A stretch of 64,000 nucleotides of DNA from Rachycentron canadum (taxonomy: Eukaryota > Chordata > Actinopteri > Carangiformes > Rachycentridae), in assembly GCA_038496675.1 (NCBI GenBank), contig CM076666.1, positions 11,209,649-11,273,648 on the forward strand. The letters are read 5' to 3'. Shown here in pieces: positions 51,473 to 64,000 of the stretch. The notes beneath the pieces are model-generated. The model searched no databases. It was not told the origin of the DNA and worked only from the letters and a program-made list of their open reading frames with translations. Position 1 is the first letter of the stretch. Each line of letters begins with the position of its first letter. A program made the translations under genes and the position numbers.

Positions 51473-54370
51473 GACTTGGGCCTCCAGGGGACATCACTCA
51501 ATGACATTTTGTACAAGAACGCAGCCTTTCTTAACCTGGTGGACCCCATTTCTCATGAGCTGCTCCTCAGTCTGGCCCGGGACCTGCAGTGTCCAAAGAG
51601 GGTAGGAATCATGACAAACTATCTCTCTGTCCAAAACACCACAGACTCCACATTCATTCATATGCAATTGAAAACAACAGAGAGAAGCTGCAACATGTCC
51701 ACATTTATTTCCCCTGCCTGAGGGCATGTTTCATGTTTATCGTCATGCTACTGTGACTATGATGAACTGTCAGTATGTTTCCCACAAACACAATGACTGA
51801 AACAAGGAAGCGAAGAGAAAATATTATTTTAGGTGCATTAGCATAATGCATCACTCTGCATGTCCTGATGTCTTTATTATGGTGATTCTATGGTTATTGT
51901 GACTGCCCACTATTCACAGATTTGACTGGATCATCATCATGACTGGATCACAAATAAGCAAACAAGCCTTTATCAATAGAGCTTTGATTCCTCCAGGACA
52001 GACAGGCAATAAATGTTATACCATGCAAGAAGTCCTGTTGTTGTAACTGTTTGTGACAACATAAACAACATTTATCATTAGCCACAGTTGAACTGGTATC
52101 TTCTTTGATATTGTGTAATTGTAGCAATTTTGATGTCAAGACTTTGTTACATTATTCATTGCATTGAAGATATAAATACAACTGATTTTACATTTTGGAT
52201 GGTGGATGGTGATTTGAGAGAGAAGTTTGAGCATGTCTTTAGACACAGTGCAACCTGTAAGTTTCTCTCATCACTAATCCCTATTCCCAGTTATAGGGGA
52301 AAAGAGGTGAGGGATGAATGGTAAGGCCAAAGGGAGGTACTGACTCTGCAGTTGGCTCAGTATGGTCAGTCTTCCTGCTGCTCCTGTGCTCTTTCAGTAC
52401 ACAGTGGCTGAAGCTGTGCCCTGGGACATGCAGGTGTGTGAGATGATCTGGTTCGGGTGCATCCTACTGGCAAGTGTGGGCAGGTGCCGAGTGATCATCA
52501 TACTGAGGTCAACAGGGCTGGGGCCATGTTCACTGAGGCCTGTGGCTTTATTGGCACTAACAGTAAGAGCACTTTGAGGGCAACGACAGGTGGTAGGTGT
52601 CCAGTGGGATCAAACTGGTGACGCTGGTGCTGTTGGAGTCCACTGGTGCTGTGAAGCTGTTGAGTCCCAAGCTACAGACACCTCTCACTATACAAAAACT
52701 ATTTCAGAAAAAGGGAGGGTGTATTCTGACTTTTTTTTATGCCATATAGTGACATAAACATTTCTATTGTAAAGACAACCAGCCTTGGGATCACACACGA
52801 CATGTAAAGACTGTCAATCTTTAAATTAAATAATTATAGATTTTTGATGCTGTAAAAGGTTTGTTAATATCAGTAATATTCCTAACCTCAGAATTACAAC
52901 AGGCCCGAATGCTGAATGCTGATTTTCCATCATTAACTCTTTGTTTATGTGTGTGTTAGAGAGCACTTTCCCATTCACTTGCATGTGAAAGGGGATCTTT
53001 TACAATATAAATTGTAATTTATCCAGACTGAGACTCAGCTCATACATTCATAGCTTGGCATACAAATCAGACATATTAAAATTCAAATTACATTTCAAAC
53101 TCAAGTATGAGGGCGATAACGCTACAGAAGCAGCTCAGAGAAGCTGTAAAACACAGACCCAGGGGCCATCACAGTTATCTAAAGTCTGGGGTTATCTGAT
53201 ATAGGAGAAGATGGCTTGCCTTAAGATAAAGTTGCTTTGGTCTAGTTTTAACTTACCAAGTTCAGATAATAATCACCTGAAAGGAAGAGAAAAGCCCAGG
53301 AGGAAGGGAGGGAAAGTGAGTGGCTGGCAGCAATGTTCTCCTGACTGGCCAGCGACCCATGGCAGGATACTGTGTCAGACGTGACGAGGATGTAGAGAGG
53401 CAGTGTGCTGGATTTAAGGCCTGGCAGCTTGTGTGGTAACTATTTTCCACCACACTTGGACCTATTTAGATTATATCTTCAAGGACATATTGAGAACCAA
53501 AGGATACATAGTTTGTCAGTGTTTTGAATTTCATGATCATCAGTCACAGGCAGTTAATTCAGTGTATATATTTTTTTAATGTGCTCATTTCTAAGAATGC
53601 TCACTGAGTTACAGTCTTACACATTTAGGGACTTTGTTGATTCTTCCAGACCACAGTTTTCTAATAATACTTTCACGCAGAAAATCAGTATGCGCAGCTG
53701 TAACATCGTGTTCAGTCATCCAAGTGGCTGAAACAGCAGCACTGAACATTTTGAAGTATGAGGCATGTTTGTTTATCACCCAAGAAAAGAAGTGGCAGCA
53801 GGAATGGTTAATCGCCTTAAGGTAAATTGCCCCTGTCTTTTTTTCTCTCTCGCCACATTGCCTCTTTCTTGTTGTCGTGTTGTACCATTAATTAGATTTA
53901 GCCTGCTCAGCGCAACCCATTCCATTTAAAGTCTTTGACGGAGGATGAAGAGAGAAAAGAGAAGGCAAAGAGGAGGAGGAGACATGGAGGAAGACAGAGG
54001 CAAAAGAGAAACTAAATTAATGTTTAAATGTTGGTAACATTTGAGGCAGCTGTTTTCAAACGACAAGAAAGAAAGGCTTTGTTACCAAGTGAAAATCAGA
54101 ACATCAGTAGTTTGCAGGAACAAAGAAAGAGAGCAGGCATCCAGCATTTCTAAATGACTTCTGCTTTGTAGATATTTGACCTTTTGTCATATAAACTGGT
54201 TTTCTATCTGCTGCTAACCATCCTTTGGGTGTATGTGTGTGTGTGTGTGTGTTGCAGGAGACTGACTCCCTCAAGTCCACCAACAAGATCTGCCGGCAGC
54301 TGATTTACCACCTGACCCCTCACTCCAAGTGGACGAGACAGAGCGTGCCCAGGAGGAAGTCTCAGGCCTG
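51473..54370 (+). CDS. lrrc75b: LRRC75B-like leucine-rich-repeat protein, two internal exons (partial)
   Basis: Exons 51473-51601 (phase 0 at both ends, acceptor CTCTCTCAG, donor AGG|GTAGGA) and 54258-54370 (phase 0 to 2, acceptor TGTTGCAG, donor CTG|GTAAGT). Together they encode 80 residues: DLGLQGTSLNDILYKNAAF, NLVDPISHELLLSLARDLQC, then KICRQLIYHLTPHSKW, ending in SQA plus a split TG(C). This is the region before the leucine-rich repeats in LRRC75 proteins. NLVDPIS, LARDLQCPK and KICRQLIYHLTPHSK follow human LRRC75B more closely than LRRC75A as I remember them. The N-terminal exon is not found upstream and the large C-terminal LRR exon is not found before 64000, so the gene runs out of the window at least on the 3' side. 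The molecular function of the family is poorly known. Confidence 0.8.
51602..54257 (+). other. lrrc75b: Intron of lrrc75b
   Basis: 2.66 kb between the two recognised exons. No further exon seen inside. The last 25 bases before the acceptor are a TG repeat instead of a normal polypyrimidine tract. Confidence 0.7.
54231..54252 (+). repeat. (TG)n repeat at a splice acceptor
   Basis: GTATG followed by about nine TG units, directly followed by TTGCAG and the second lrrc75b exon. It replaces the usual C/T tract. Confidence 0.9.
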
Positions 54371-55718
54371 GTAAGTGTGTCCTCTCTGCTGTGCCATCAG
54401 TCTTCAGATCGACAGTTACTGCCACAGTAAACACATCCTGGCCATGCGCATGAGTGCCAATCATAATCCTCCACAGAGCCTCTCTGAAATACTGGTCCGA
54501 CTTAGAGGAAGTCTGGGACAAGTCCTTTGCCTCTTTCTGGGAAGATTTTTCCCCCAGTAGTTTAAGATTTGTTGTTGTTGATGTTTTAATTAGATTTTAG
54601 GGTTTTCTGATGCTAAAATTGTTCATGGGAATCACTCTTTTGTGCAGTATTCCTGGGATTCCTGGGAGCTGAGGAAAATTGATCCCAAAACACTAGATGA
54701 TTAAAAATAAAATGACATACACTCAAATTTTCTGATATTAATATTTCATGTTTAGAAAACAACACAATGCCGAGCCAACAGAATGATTCGATTCTCTGCT
54801 TTTCTCTGCTTAGTTTTATGTATGAGTATGTTTTAATGCAGAATCTGCTGATGCTGACCTGCAGCTGTGGCAGGGAGGGAATATCCATCGCATGTAGACA
54901 CTTTGCTGAGTTTTTTTTTTTGGCGGTACATTATGAGGAACTGCAAGTTCAGCAAGTCTCATCCAAATGAAACTCATGGCAAAGCTCTTTGTGTCTGCAG
55001 GACATCATTCGTCTGTGACATTCAACACCGCAACAGATCACTATTGAAAAATAATTCAGATTTATGATGCAATATTGCCATGGTTAAGGTTTGGTTAGGT
55101 TGGTTATGAAAACACTTTGGTTATGATCAGGGATGGATAAAATATTGTATTAAGGTTCAGGGCTTAAAACCCTGAGCCGTAATAGAATACTTTATCCATT
55201 TAAAGTTTTGGTGTTTCATCAACCTCTTCCCTGTATAGACTTTGTTGCTCTACAATGACGCCATCTGACTCTCTCCTACACTCCCTTCATAATTGCTACA
55301 GTATATGTTGTTTTCTCTCAATCTCAACTCTTCAACTCTAATGCTTTTATTGTTCACAGTGTTTTTCATCCACATCATTTGTTAATTAATGATGAAATAA
55401 ATTAGCCAATGTCCCTGAGGAAAATCTTTCAGAAAGAAAATAACTTATGTCATTGAAACTTAAAAGAAGAAAATGCTGAGGTGACAGACATTGATAAAAT
55501 AATATGGCGGTTCTTCTCAAGATTGTGCTTTTAATGGATTTCTTTTTTTACATTTTTTTTTTTTTAACGTTTCATTTAAAAGGTATGATTTGTGATGATT
55601 TGGGGGCTTTTAAACACCAAATATCATCTGAATATAATTCTAAAGTTAAAAGAAAAACAGAAAGCCCAGGTTTTTCACCTGGAAGAGCATGTACCATTTC
55701 GTAGTAGCAGTACTCATT

Positions 55719-55748
55719 AGTACTACGTACTACATAATACGTAGTACT
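55719..55748. repeat. Inverted repeat, 11-base arms
   Basis: AGTACTACGTA and TACGTAGTACT are perfect inverted arms separated by 8 bases. Too short for a microRNA precursor; possibly a remnant of a hairpin-rich repeat. Confidence 0.75.
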
Positions 55749-58700
55749 TACTGCAGTGGTCTGGGGTCAAGCCTCGTTCTAGCTCCTCTGGATTAGGTCC
55801 AGGTCCAATCCTGGGGGGCTTTGCTTGTGGCTTAGCTGAGCAATGTTGTGTTGACATGGGCTCATGTGCTGTGTGCTCTTTGATACAGTAATTATAGTCC
55901 AGCCTTATAAATAAAAAAGAAATCTCACCTTTAGTGAGTTCACATTTGGGATCTCTAATACATTAGAGTTTTGTTCACCATACCAAGAAATAAGGATGAT
56001 ACATCTTTTTTGACACTTGGCTCTCAGCAGCAAAAGAAGTTTCCTGCCTGTTATAACTGTGACAAAAACAGCCTCACACCAAAACACCAGTCATGAGCAC
56101 TGTGGTTTGTTTTTTCAGATTCTAACAGCACAGAGTGTTTTTTTTCACATTATCCCTTATTACTAATGTGTACTCCCAAACCGTCTCCTAGAATGACCTG
56201 CTGAAACTGGAAACTGAGAGAGTGAATAGTCTGAGATTTGAACTTGGGTCATCAGAGGCTAATTATCTGTGCTCAAGTGAAACAAAGAAAGGCCAAAATA
56301 AAGACAAAGACTGCAGCAACTGTGAAAACATTGTGTAAACAAATAAAAATTCTCAGTCTCAGATTAAGTAACAGGTACATTTGTGAAGACATAATGAAAA
56401 GAGAAAAAAAAACAAATGATCATCATAAGACTCCCTCTCCCTGAGCAATTAACCCAGATTGAAAGATTTTTTGACAGCTTGAGTTAACTCCCGCCCAAAT
56501 CTCTTGGTTGCAATGTTTTGAAATAACACTCAACAAAACAACAAGGCAGACTCTCCCAGTGTGCTCATTAACAAGATCTGTCTCTCTCTCAGCCTCCAAC
56601 CATCCAGCCCTTTACTATGGGACTCACACCATTTCTTTCATCCATGATTATTACACTTGAATATGTAATGTGCAGGAATGAATCTCTTTGGATCAAATGA
56701 AGCATTAGGACACATTTTACATGGTTTCAGGTGATGCTCTCTTATTGATCTTTCCATTGTAGCACAATCCTCCCTTTCCCTGTCCCTGACTCTTTCTCAG
56801 TCTCCCTCACTCTACTTTTTTATTCCTAGCTTCCTGATTTCTCTTATTTTAAAATCCCTTTCCTTGCATTGATTTTCTTCCTCTCCTTTCTCCTGTGGGA
56901 TTTTTCTCCCCTTCTTTTGAGAGTCCATTTTGTTCAACAGTTGCCACACAGAGCGGTTCTGCAGTTTGAGCTGAGGCTCTGGGGAAACGCTCTGTCAGAC
57001 AGAGAGAAAAAGGGGGAGGTGGAATCACTGCAAGGTTGCAGATTAGAAGTCGTGTGTTTCCCTCTTTTCCCTGCCTCACTTTGAATTGATCGAGAATTTG
57101 ATCTCCTCATATTTAGGAATGGAAAAGCATTAGCTATCACCTAATCTGTATTGCATGCACATTCTTATTTTCTCCATGAAGTGATACTGAAAAGGTTGTT
57201 TGATGAATCTAGAAATGTGCTGCAGCCTGCTCTCAAACTGTGTCTCAAATTGGATTGGTTTCATGAAATCTATGCTTTTGGTTCCAAATCTTCCTGAGAT
57301 AACTCATAAATCATAACTCAAGCTTTATTAATCCAGCCCGCTTCGCTTTTGTAACACTGTAACTGCAAAGCAAGTGTGTCACACTTAATATAATATCTAG
57401 GCTTTTTAATTTTTCCACTGCAGCTACATGTGCCAGGTTTCTGAGATGTACAGTATTGCTGAGTCCCCAGAGGAGTTTTTAATGTTATTGTAATTGGTGT
57501 TGAATCTCAGATTCATCAAGCTCATTTTTTTTTATTGCACTAAAATTGCCCTACCAGCACATTTTGATGAGATTAGACTCTGATTGCAGATGCTATTTCA
57601 TTGCTTGTCTTTACCGCAAGGAAATAATTGATGCTTACCACAGCTTTTACAGGCTTCAGTACATTTAAAGAAATTACTGTGGTTCAAGAAGTCGACTGAT
57701 TCTTCAGTTCAGTGTTAACTTCCACATGCAATGAAGAGACCATAGATTTCTTTTTCTTTATTTGAGTCATCATAGAAAACATTCTTCAGTAAGATTTAGT
57801 TAAGTGCAAATATTCAGTCATGTAAGTTGTGCCAACTGATGATAAGAGTGAAACAAGTCGTGGCTGTGACAGCTGTTTGAGCAGGTGTCATCAGCTGTGG
57901 GTGAACGTAAATAATCCGAGTCTTGATATTTGACCCAGACCTCACATGGTCAGACCAAAGTGCCTTTCCTCCCACTACAAAGGCTGTCCAAAAGTCATGT
58001 CATCCGTTTTATTTATCTTTATGTGAAGCTTAATAGTTACTGAACACATGGCCCTTGAAGAAGTAACAAACAGTGCTTTCCTAGCTCCAAGAAGATAGAG
58101 GAAGTTTACATTCATATAGTTGAAACAATAAACATTTTCTTCAGATAACAAGAAACAATCAGTGCTCCACTGATTTCAACACCAATAACATCATTAGATA
58201 ACATTTAAAGATGTTTTAAAAGGATCATTGAATGTTGCTTACTGTTTATGTGTTGTACACTGAAATAATCCAAATGTTCGCAAAGAAGATTTGACTATTT
58301 AACCTCGGGTCTTGGAATTCGAGTACATCAACAATTTTATGATGAATTGTCCGTATCATCCTTATTATTCAAACAATGATAATCAAAACTGTTATGAAAC
58401 CAGAAGAATGAGACCGAATCAAGACGGTTCTGTAAAAGGTCCTAAAACTGATCTTTAACAAACCCACATTTGTGCTATTCCCATTCAAACCAATGCTTCT
58501 GCCTTAACACATATTTGCACACCCTACATATGAAGTAGCTCAGCTCTAGTGGAAAGCAGCACCAATGTTAACTCTTGTCTCTATCACATCTTTTCTTCTA
58601 CTGAAGTTAGCATGCTAACCAGCTAGCAGTCTTTCTGACTCACAAAGAGTGCATATTATAACCTCTTGCCTTATAAGCACAGCAATGGCACAATTCGGCC

Positions 58701-60111
58701 ACCACTGTGCCAAAATTGACAACCCATGGCCGCTTCCGGCAAGAAACCACATTCAGCGGCAGAGAAAACTTGATTTGATGATTTGATGAGGTTTGGAGGT
58801 CTGAACTCAACAACAAGTTTCAGTTTCAGCTTCCTTCACTAGATGCTCTGCTCTTCAACTTTAAATAATCTATCCTAACTACCAAAACCCTCCCCTGGTT
58901 CTGGTCTTGAAATACTCTCCTCCCTCACATCACATCATCCTGTGCTGCTTCCAGTGTTTCCCTGAGGCTGCTCAGATTTCAAATCCCAGATGCTGACATA
59001 CAGAACAAGGCTAAAATAGCCCCTTCCATACTGTACCTAGAGGCTATTGCCTATCCCTCACAGCAGCCTGCGACCTGCATCATGACTCTTCCACACTTAC
59101 GAATCCATCTCTGCATTTGAATGTCCTTTCCACTCCTGTCTGTCTGTCTCATAGGATAAAAAACAAATTTCTTTAGTGACACTTCACATCATCCTCTCAC
59201 TTCTGAATCATACCCTGGCAAGCATTAGCCAGTGAGAAGCTGTCGAGGCATATTGACTAAACATTTGGCTGAGTGGTGAAAGTTTTAAGACATCTGTGTG
59301 AAATTCTGAATGCTCATGACCACTTTTTCACTTTTTCTATACTATACTATATACTATAGTATTTCTATCCTCAGTTTCTTCACCGCTCTTCACCGGCTAA
59401 TCACTAGAAGAGGGCTCACTGGGTTTCTCTCTCAATTTTCTCTCTGCTCTGCTCAGGCTAATTTGCTCTAATCTTTAAAGAAATCCCCTCTACTTCCCTT
59501 CCTGGCTGTTAAATTGAGCCCTTCTCCTTTACACGATCCTTACGGGGCCACAGCAATATTGTCAAGACACTACACTTCCCACCTTTGCAATCCTCACTCT
59601 TGAACAGTAGCAAAGTGGTAATGGTGAGGGTCAGGAGAAATTCCCAATGGGCCGTTTCACATTGATGTATGTGATTATTGTGCAAGCTAACAATATTGTG
59701 TTATTTAAAAATAGGTTACCTTTCCACCTTGTGGTTGTATTCCCCTTGCCTTGTGTTTCCCTCCTTGTTGACTGTCTGTCCCGTTAATGTGTCTTAGCTG
59801 TGTTCAATTACTTGCGTCCCTTTTGTATTTGTCTGTCTTCCTCTTCCATCTTGCCAAGCATCCAGTAAAGACCCGGCAGGTGAAATGCTAAGCAGTGGTG
59901 TAGCTAACTCATGTGATATTAAATTTGGCTAGTAGAGCTAGCTACTAGTTTCATGCGCTGTAGTATGCTTGTATTCACTGGCTATTTCGCTTTATGTGTC
60001 ATTAATAGCTGGCTAATGTAAATAATTAAAATATAAAGCACTAACATTTGTTTGTGTTGTTCCTGTTCTTCTGTTGCAGCCTCAGAACTGAGAATTGTCT
60101 CATCAGGAATT

Positions 60112-60256
60112 TGTTTCCAGTGCTAATTAGCAAGCGTTAGCATGCTAACATGCTAAAACATGCTAAATAGTTAACATGGCAAATTGTCTACCTGCTTAAT
60201 AATAATGTCAGACGATGTTGCAGCCTCACAGAGCTGCTAGCATGGCTATAGTCTTA
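60112..60256 (+). repeat. Degenerate teleost interspersed repeat (3' part)
   Basis: Contains 'tgctaattagcaagcgttag', 'catgctaacatgctaa', 'taacatggcaaattgtctac', and ends with 'gcctcacagagctgctagca' followed by 'tggctatag'. These are the distal blocks of the same repeat family seen at 29735-30118. The next 40 bases ('ttatttaacctttgtttaac') resemble another phrase common in fish repeats. Confidence 0.65.
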
Positions 60257-63200
60257 TTTAACCTTTGTTTAACCAGGTAGTGTGTTGATGCATTGTACAA
60301 ACAAGGGCTTGAAAAAAATATGAAAACATGTCATAGCATTATTTAACTTCTATGGTACAATGCGTGTTTTGACCTGTTGGGTTACTGGATGAAAAAAGCC
60401 CTTTGATTTTCTGCCCATGAGCACTGGGTATAATTAACCCATAATTATTGCATCACAGTGGATTAAGTTTTACCCCAGTAAATTTTTTTTTTTTTTGTAC
60501 TACTGACTAAGTATTTTTTGCAATTTTGAATGTCCTTGTGTGATGCTGCTATAATAATCATCATCATAATAATTGGGTGTCTCCTTTAATCTGATTACAC
60601 CTACTCTCTGTCATGCAGCTGCTTTTCTGAATAAAAGGAAGTAAATGATTCTTCTTCCATGTATTTACTGTACATGTGACATCTGTACACTGAGCCATGT
60701 GTCATCTGCCTTTGAAACGTGTGTGACCTATTTCTGGAGCCAAGTCACCGCTCTGGGCTCAACAGGTTCTGACTCAGCTCCCTTGACCTCTGCCTAACCT
60801 ACAAGGTCAACTCCTAAAGAGAGGCCAAAAAAAATCAGACAATACTGGGAATGAATATGTGAAAAATGTGAATTTGTATTTTCTGCGCGCGCAACCTCAG
60901 ATGTTAGGTTTGTAAAATGGTTTGCTTTATCTGGTCATATTCTCAGACTCAGAAATGGGCTATTCCACTTGACTGCATGCCCCACTCAGTCTGCTTAATC
61001 TGCTTTCTTTTTGACCTCCACTTTTAATAGAGACTTAAAGATCCAGCCACCATCCTCATCCATGAATAATTGAGGGCTTCCCGCGGTACAGACTGAGATC
61101 CTGGAAGATGAGGGGGAGGAGGGAGAGACACGCAGTATCCATCTCTGCAATCGTCAGGACATAGTGCCATAAAGAAATAATTATAATGATTGAATGTGTT
61201 GATTGGTAAATACAAGGTTGAAGGTGTTTATAGAAATTTAAAAACTTTAGGCACGCTGCTTTAAATAACAACATTTAAAGGCTTTCCTGGTTTTTGTGCA
61301 GAGATTTAACCCCTTTTAACATCTTATTGATCGGCTTTTAACTGTATATCTGATATAAGGCTGCAGCTCCTTGAGAATAATAGAAACAAGGATTGTTGTG
61401 CTTGTGATGATCTGTGGGTCTCGATCCTTTAATGCGGATACAGATCACTCCCCACGATCAAACCCCTCAGCTTGTGTTCGGAGCCCTGCATTTTAATGCT
61501 GGTTTCATAACTGTGCTTTGACATAGTATAGCAGACACAGGCTCACTCCTCCATGATATAGAGTTATGTAATGCAAACTGTTTTCTATGTGTTCTGTCGC
61601 AGTATTCTTTTCTCTTAAGCATTCGGTTTGTCACATCAAATCAAATCATGGGTGAATTTATAGCTCACCCGTGGAGTACATTTTGCATTTTACACGCTGC
61701 GCAGTTGCATTATGGTACATTCTGTACCAAGAGGCTTTATAATCATTGGCACAACAGCACAAGTATGCTTTTATCTTCTGAAGTCACATATTATTAGGAG
61801 TAATCCATGTCACATCCATGTTGGGCTGTTATTTTTGGTGTAGCAGAGTGAGATTTACAAAAGGAAAAAGGGCATTTTCTGTCTTTCATTTGTTCTCTTT
61901 GCTTTATATGTTATGTTTTCCACCTTCGGTTTCTCTCCTTTACACTTAAGTGTAGGTTGTGTTTTGCACTGAAGAACAATGTCTTTCCTGTTTCTCACAT
62001 TCATGACCAAAGAGCCCATGAGAGTTGTATGAAAGAACCGCTGATTAAGAGTCGCTGTGCTTAACACACCCTTTTAAGTGCTGCACCTTCACATCTGTAA
62101 TGACGCTACATCTTCTGGGATTTAACTTAACTTTTTAAGTAGCAGTATTTTGGGGACATGGCCTCTGTTTTTAATGATTTGTGTCTTTAAGATAGATTCC
62201 CTTTTTTCTTTTTTAAGGGCACATCTGCTGTTTCTATCACTGCCTTTAGTTCACTCTGTGTTGACATCAACATTGGTACTTTCTCCCGAACTTTGAATTA
62301 AAAAAAAAGTTTCCAAGAACCAAGTGACTGATCTGAGATGTCAAAACACTGCACAGCCCAGAGCTACTCCATTGACGACGTACAATGGAAGAAGCCTTGA
62401 TCACCCCATCCGCTAAATGTTTCACTGAAATTTAATCCAAATCCAAATGAGCTTTGAGGCTATTTTTTCCTTCCCAGAAAATGTGCCATTATCCCCATGA
62501 AACTGGAGGACATTGGATACTATATGCAATCACCACTTTCATGTTTCCCAGTACATTTTCTACAGAACCGTAATATCAGTGTGACAGTTGCGTAGTTGAG
62601 AAAATGGCATATTTAACTACATTTTTGCTCAGAGTGGCTGTAAAGGATTCTCATTAACAAGAGCCAAACTGTCCTGAGGCAGTCACGTATTTGATGCTAA
62701 AGCTGAGTTGAGTCAAACAAACTGGTTCAGGAAATGTTCAGCACTGTAGCCTGCAGTCACAGGCCTGAAGGCACATTCAGATAACATACAAGCACAGCAA
62801 CAAAGGAGTTGTTCTTTATCAGCTCACTTTCCAAGAATGAGTTTGTACATTAGATCCTCGTAGGATCTCCCATGGCTGAGCCAGACTACTGCACATGTAT
62901 TATACAGATGCCTTGAGGCAAAACAGTGCAAATCGATCTGAGGAATAAACAAGTCAAGACCAAAGCGTTGATGAAGCAGACATTGATCTGACTGATCCCA
63001 CAGGTCTGTGGAACAGCATCCACATCCAATGCTTCTCAAGTGCTTTTATTTCATTCCCCCAAAATGAGTCAAGTGTGTCTCTGCGTGCTCAGCAGGAAAT
63101 AAATCTGAATTTGTATTAAAGAGTTTCTCCTCTCAGCCAAAATATTGTGTAGTATTTTGAGTCTTCTCAGTAACACATCATCAGATCAGTGCAGGTTTTA

Positions 63201-64000
63201 ACATATGAACTACCAGCAAGAAAAAAACATTATTTATACAGAATATTCAGATATAGTTTAGTAAGTTTATTAGTTTATTTATTTATTAAGAGACAATGCA
63301 ATTACCAGAGTTCTAGCACAAGGTATGAAAAAGAAAGTTTATAGCTACTGATAATTTTCCATCCACTAGTTGGACATTTTGCATGTACAGTGTAATTAGA
63401 AACTGCAATACACAACAAATATGAAAAAAGATAAATCAAATGTGATATGTTAATCAGTGAGATTTAGAGGTGTTGTTTGTTACCCTTAGACACCACCAGG
63501 CTAAACTAGGATGCAAGCATTAGCTTCAAATTTACTGTATACACGTGAAAGTGATATCTCAATCCAAAAAGATTAATTCAATTAATTGAATTCAATTGAT
63601 TTATCTACAGAATATTAAAAATAAAAAAAAAAATTATTAAAAATAAAAAAAAGCAAATAAAGAAAAAAAGCATGTTTTCCTAAATGTACTCAGTTATGAA
63701 TCCTCAAGTGGTGTGAGTGGACACCAGTAGCTCCAGTGAAGTCTCTGTGATCATAAAGAGTTTGAATGCCAGGCAAAAAGTCAAACAGTTAGTTTTACAA
63801 AGCCACACAGAGCCCATTGTTATATTAAAGTGAAATGTGAAATGTGAAAAGTGAATGAACATGAAGCAAAAAATACAACCTTTGACTCTCAACCTGTCTC
63901 TTGATGAATTACTGATTCATGAGGGTAAATGAAGGGGAACATGTATTCCATGTGGGTGGGCAGATTACAAGTTTCTGCTGCCATTTGCTTTTAACTCTCA

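Larger units (their letters stand above)
54371..64000. other. lrrc75b intron or downstream sequence, no coding exon seen
   Basis: About 9.6 kb with no exon recognised on either strand. If lrrc75b is intact, this is its next intron, with the LRR exon beyond the window edge. Contents: a near-perfect palindrome (55719-55748), repeat-derived patches with 'gttagcatgctaac' motifs (58606-58630 and 60112-60256), a T-run near 60483-60496, and AT-rich low-complexity sequence near 63615-63670. Confidence 0.5.

Noticed and set aside
1..64000. CRISPR arrays, bacterial operons, phage or integrated viral genes
   Set aside because: Introns, polyadenylation signals and vertebrate gene families throughout; no regularly spaced direct repeats and no viral gene pattern recognised.

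Overview
The window looks like a piece of a ray-finned fish genome, probably a percomorph teleost. It has small exons with canonical GT/AG introns, AT-rich spacers, many dinucleotide microsatellites, and degenerate copies of interspersed repeats common in teleosts. I see no prokaryotic or viral genes. All protein calls come from reading splice-joined translations by eye against family members I know; no database search was run.

Layout, left to right. (1) 0.5-8.8 kb, + strand: a complete annexin A4 gene (anxa4), with a TATA-type promoter, a noncoding first exon and 12 coding exons (320 aa). (2) 8.8-17 kb: spacer with no gene seen. (3) 17-21.3 kb, + strand: a prolactin-releasing-peptide receptor (prlhr2-like GPCR, 360 aa) with two coding exons split inside the DRY motif. 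(4) 23.3-26.3 kb, - strand: brf2, the TFIIB-like subunit of Pol III TFIIIB at type 3 promoters (451 aa, 4 exons). (5) 26.7-39.5 kb, - strand: rab11fip1 (Rab coupling protein, 1273 aa, 6 exons). It has an N-terminal C2 domain, a very long Glu/Arg-rich helix segment, two NPF motifs and a C-terminal Rab11-binding domain. (6) 41-45.6 kb, - strand: gpat4/agpat6, an ER glycerol-3-phosphate acyltransferase (478 aa, 12 coding exons), with a probable upstream noncoding exon near 47.6-47.8 kb. (7) 51.5-54.4 kb, + strand: two internal exons of an lrrc75b-like gene; its first and last exons are not visible here. (8) 54.4-64 kb: no coding exon seen; repeat remnants only.

The genes are not an operon-like system. 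From memory, brf2 and rab11fip1 are also adjacent and co-oriented in human (8p11), with GPAT4 further along the same chromosome arm, so this block seems to be old synteny. ANXA4, PRLHR and LRRC75B lie on other human chromosomes. Their functions are separate: Ca2+/phospholipid binding, neuropeptide signalling, small-RNA transcription, endosome recycling, glycerolipid synthesis.

The most notable sequence feature is the ~1.4 kb purine/pyrimidine-biased tract in rab11fip1 exon 3, which encodes about 460 residues of nearly uninterrupted charged helix. Other points of interest are a possible upstream ORF whose stop overlaps the gpat4 start codon, a TG repeat directly before an lrrc75b splice acceptor, and the conserved redox-sensor cysteine in brf2.
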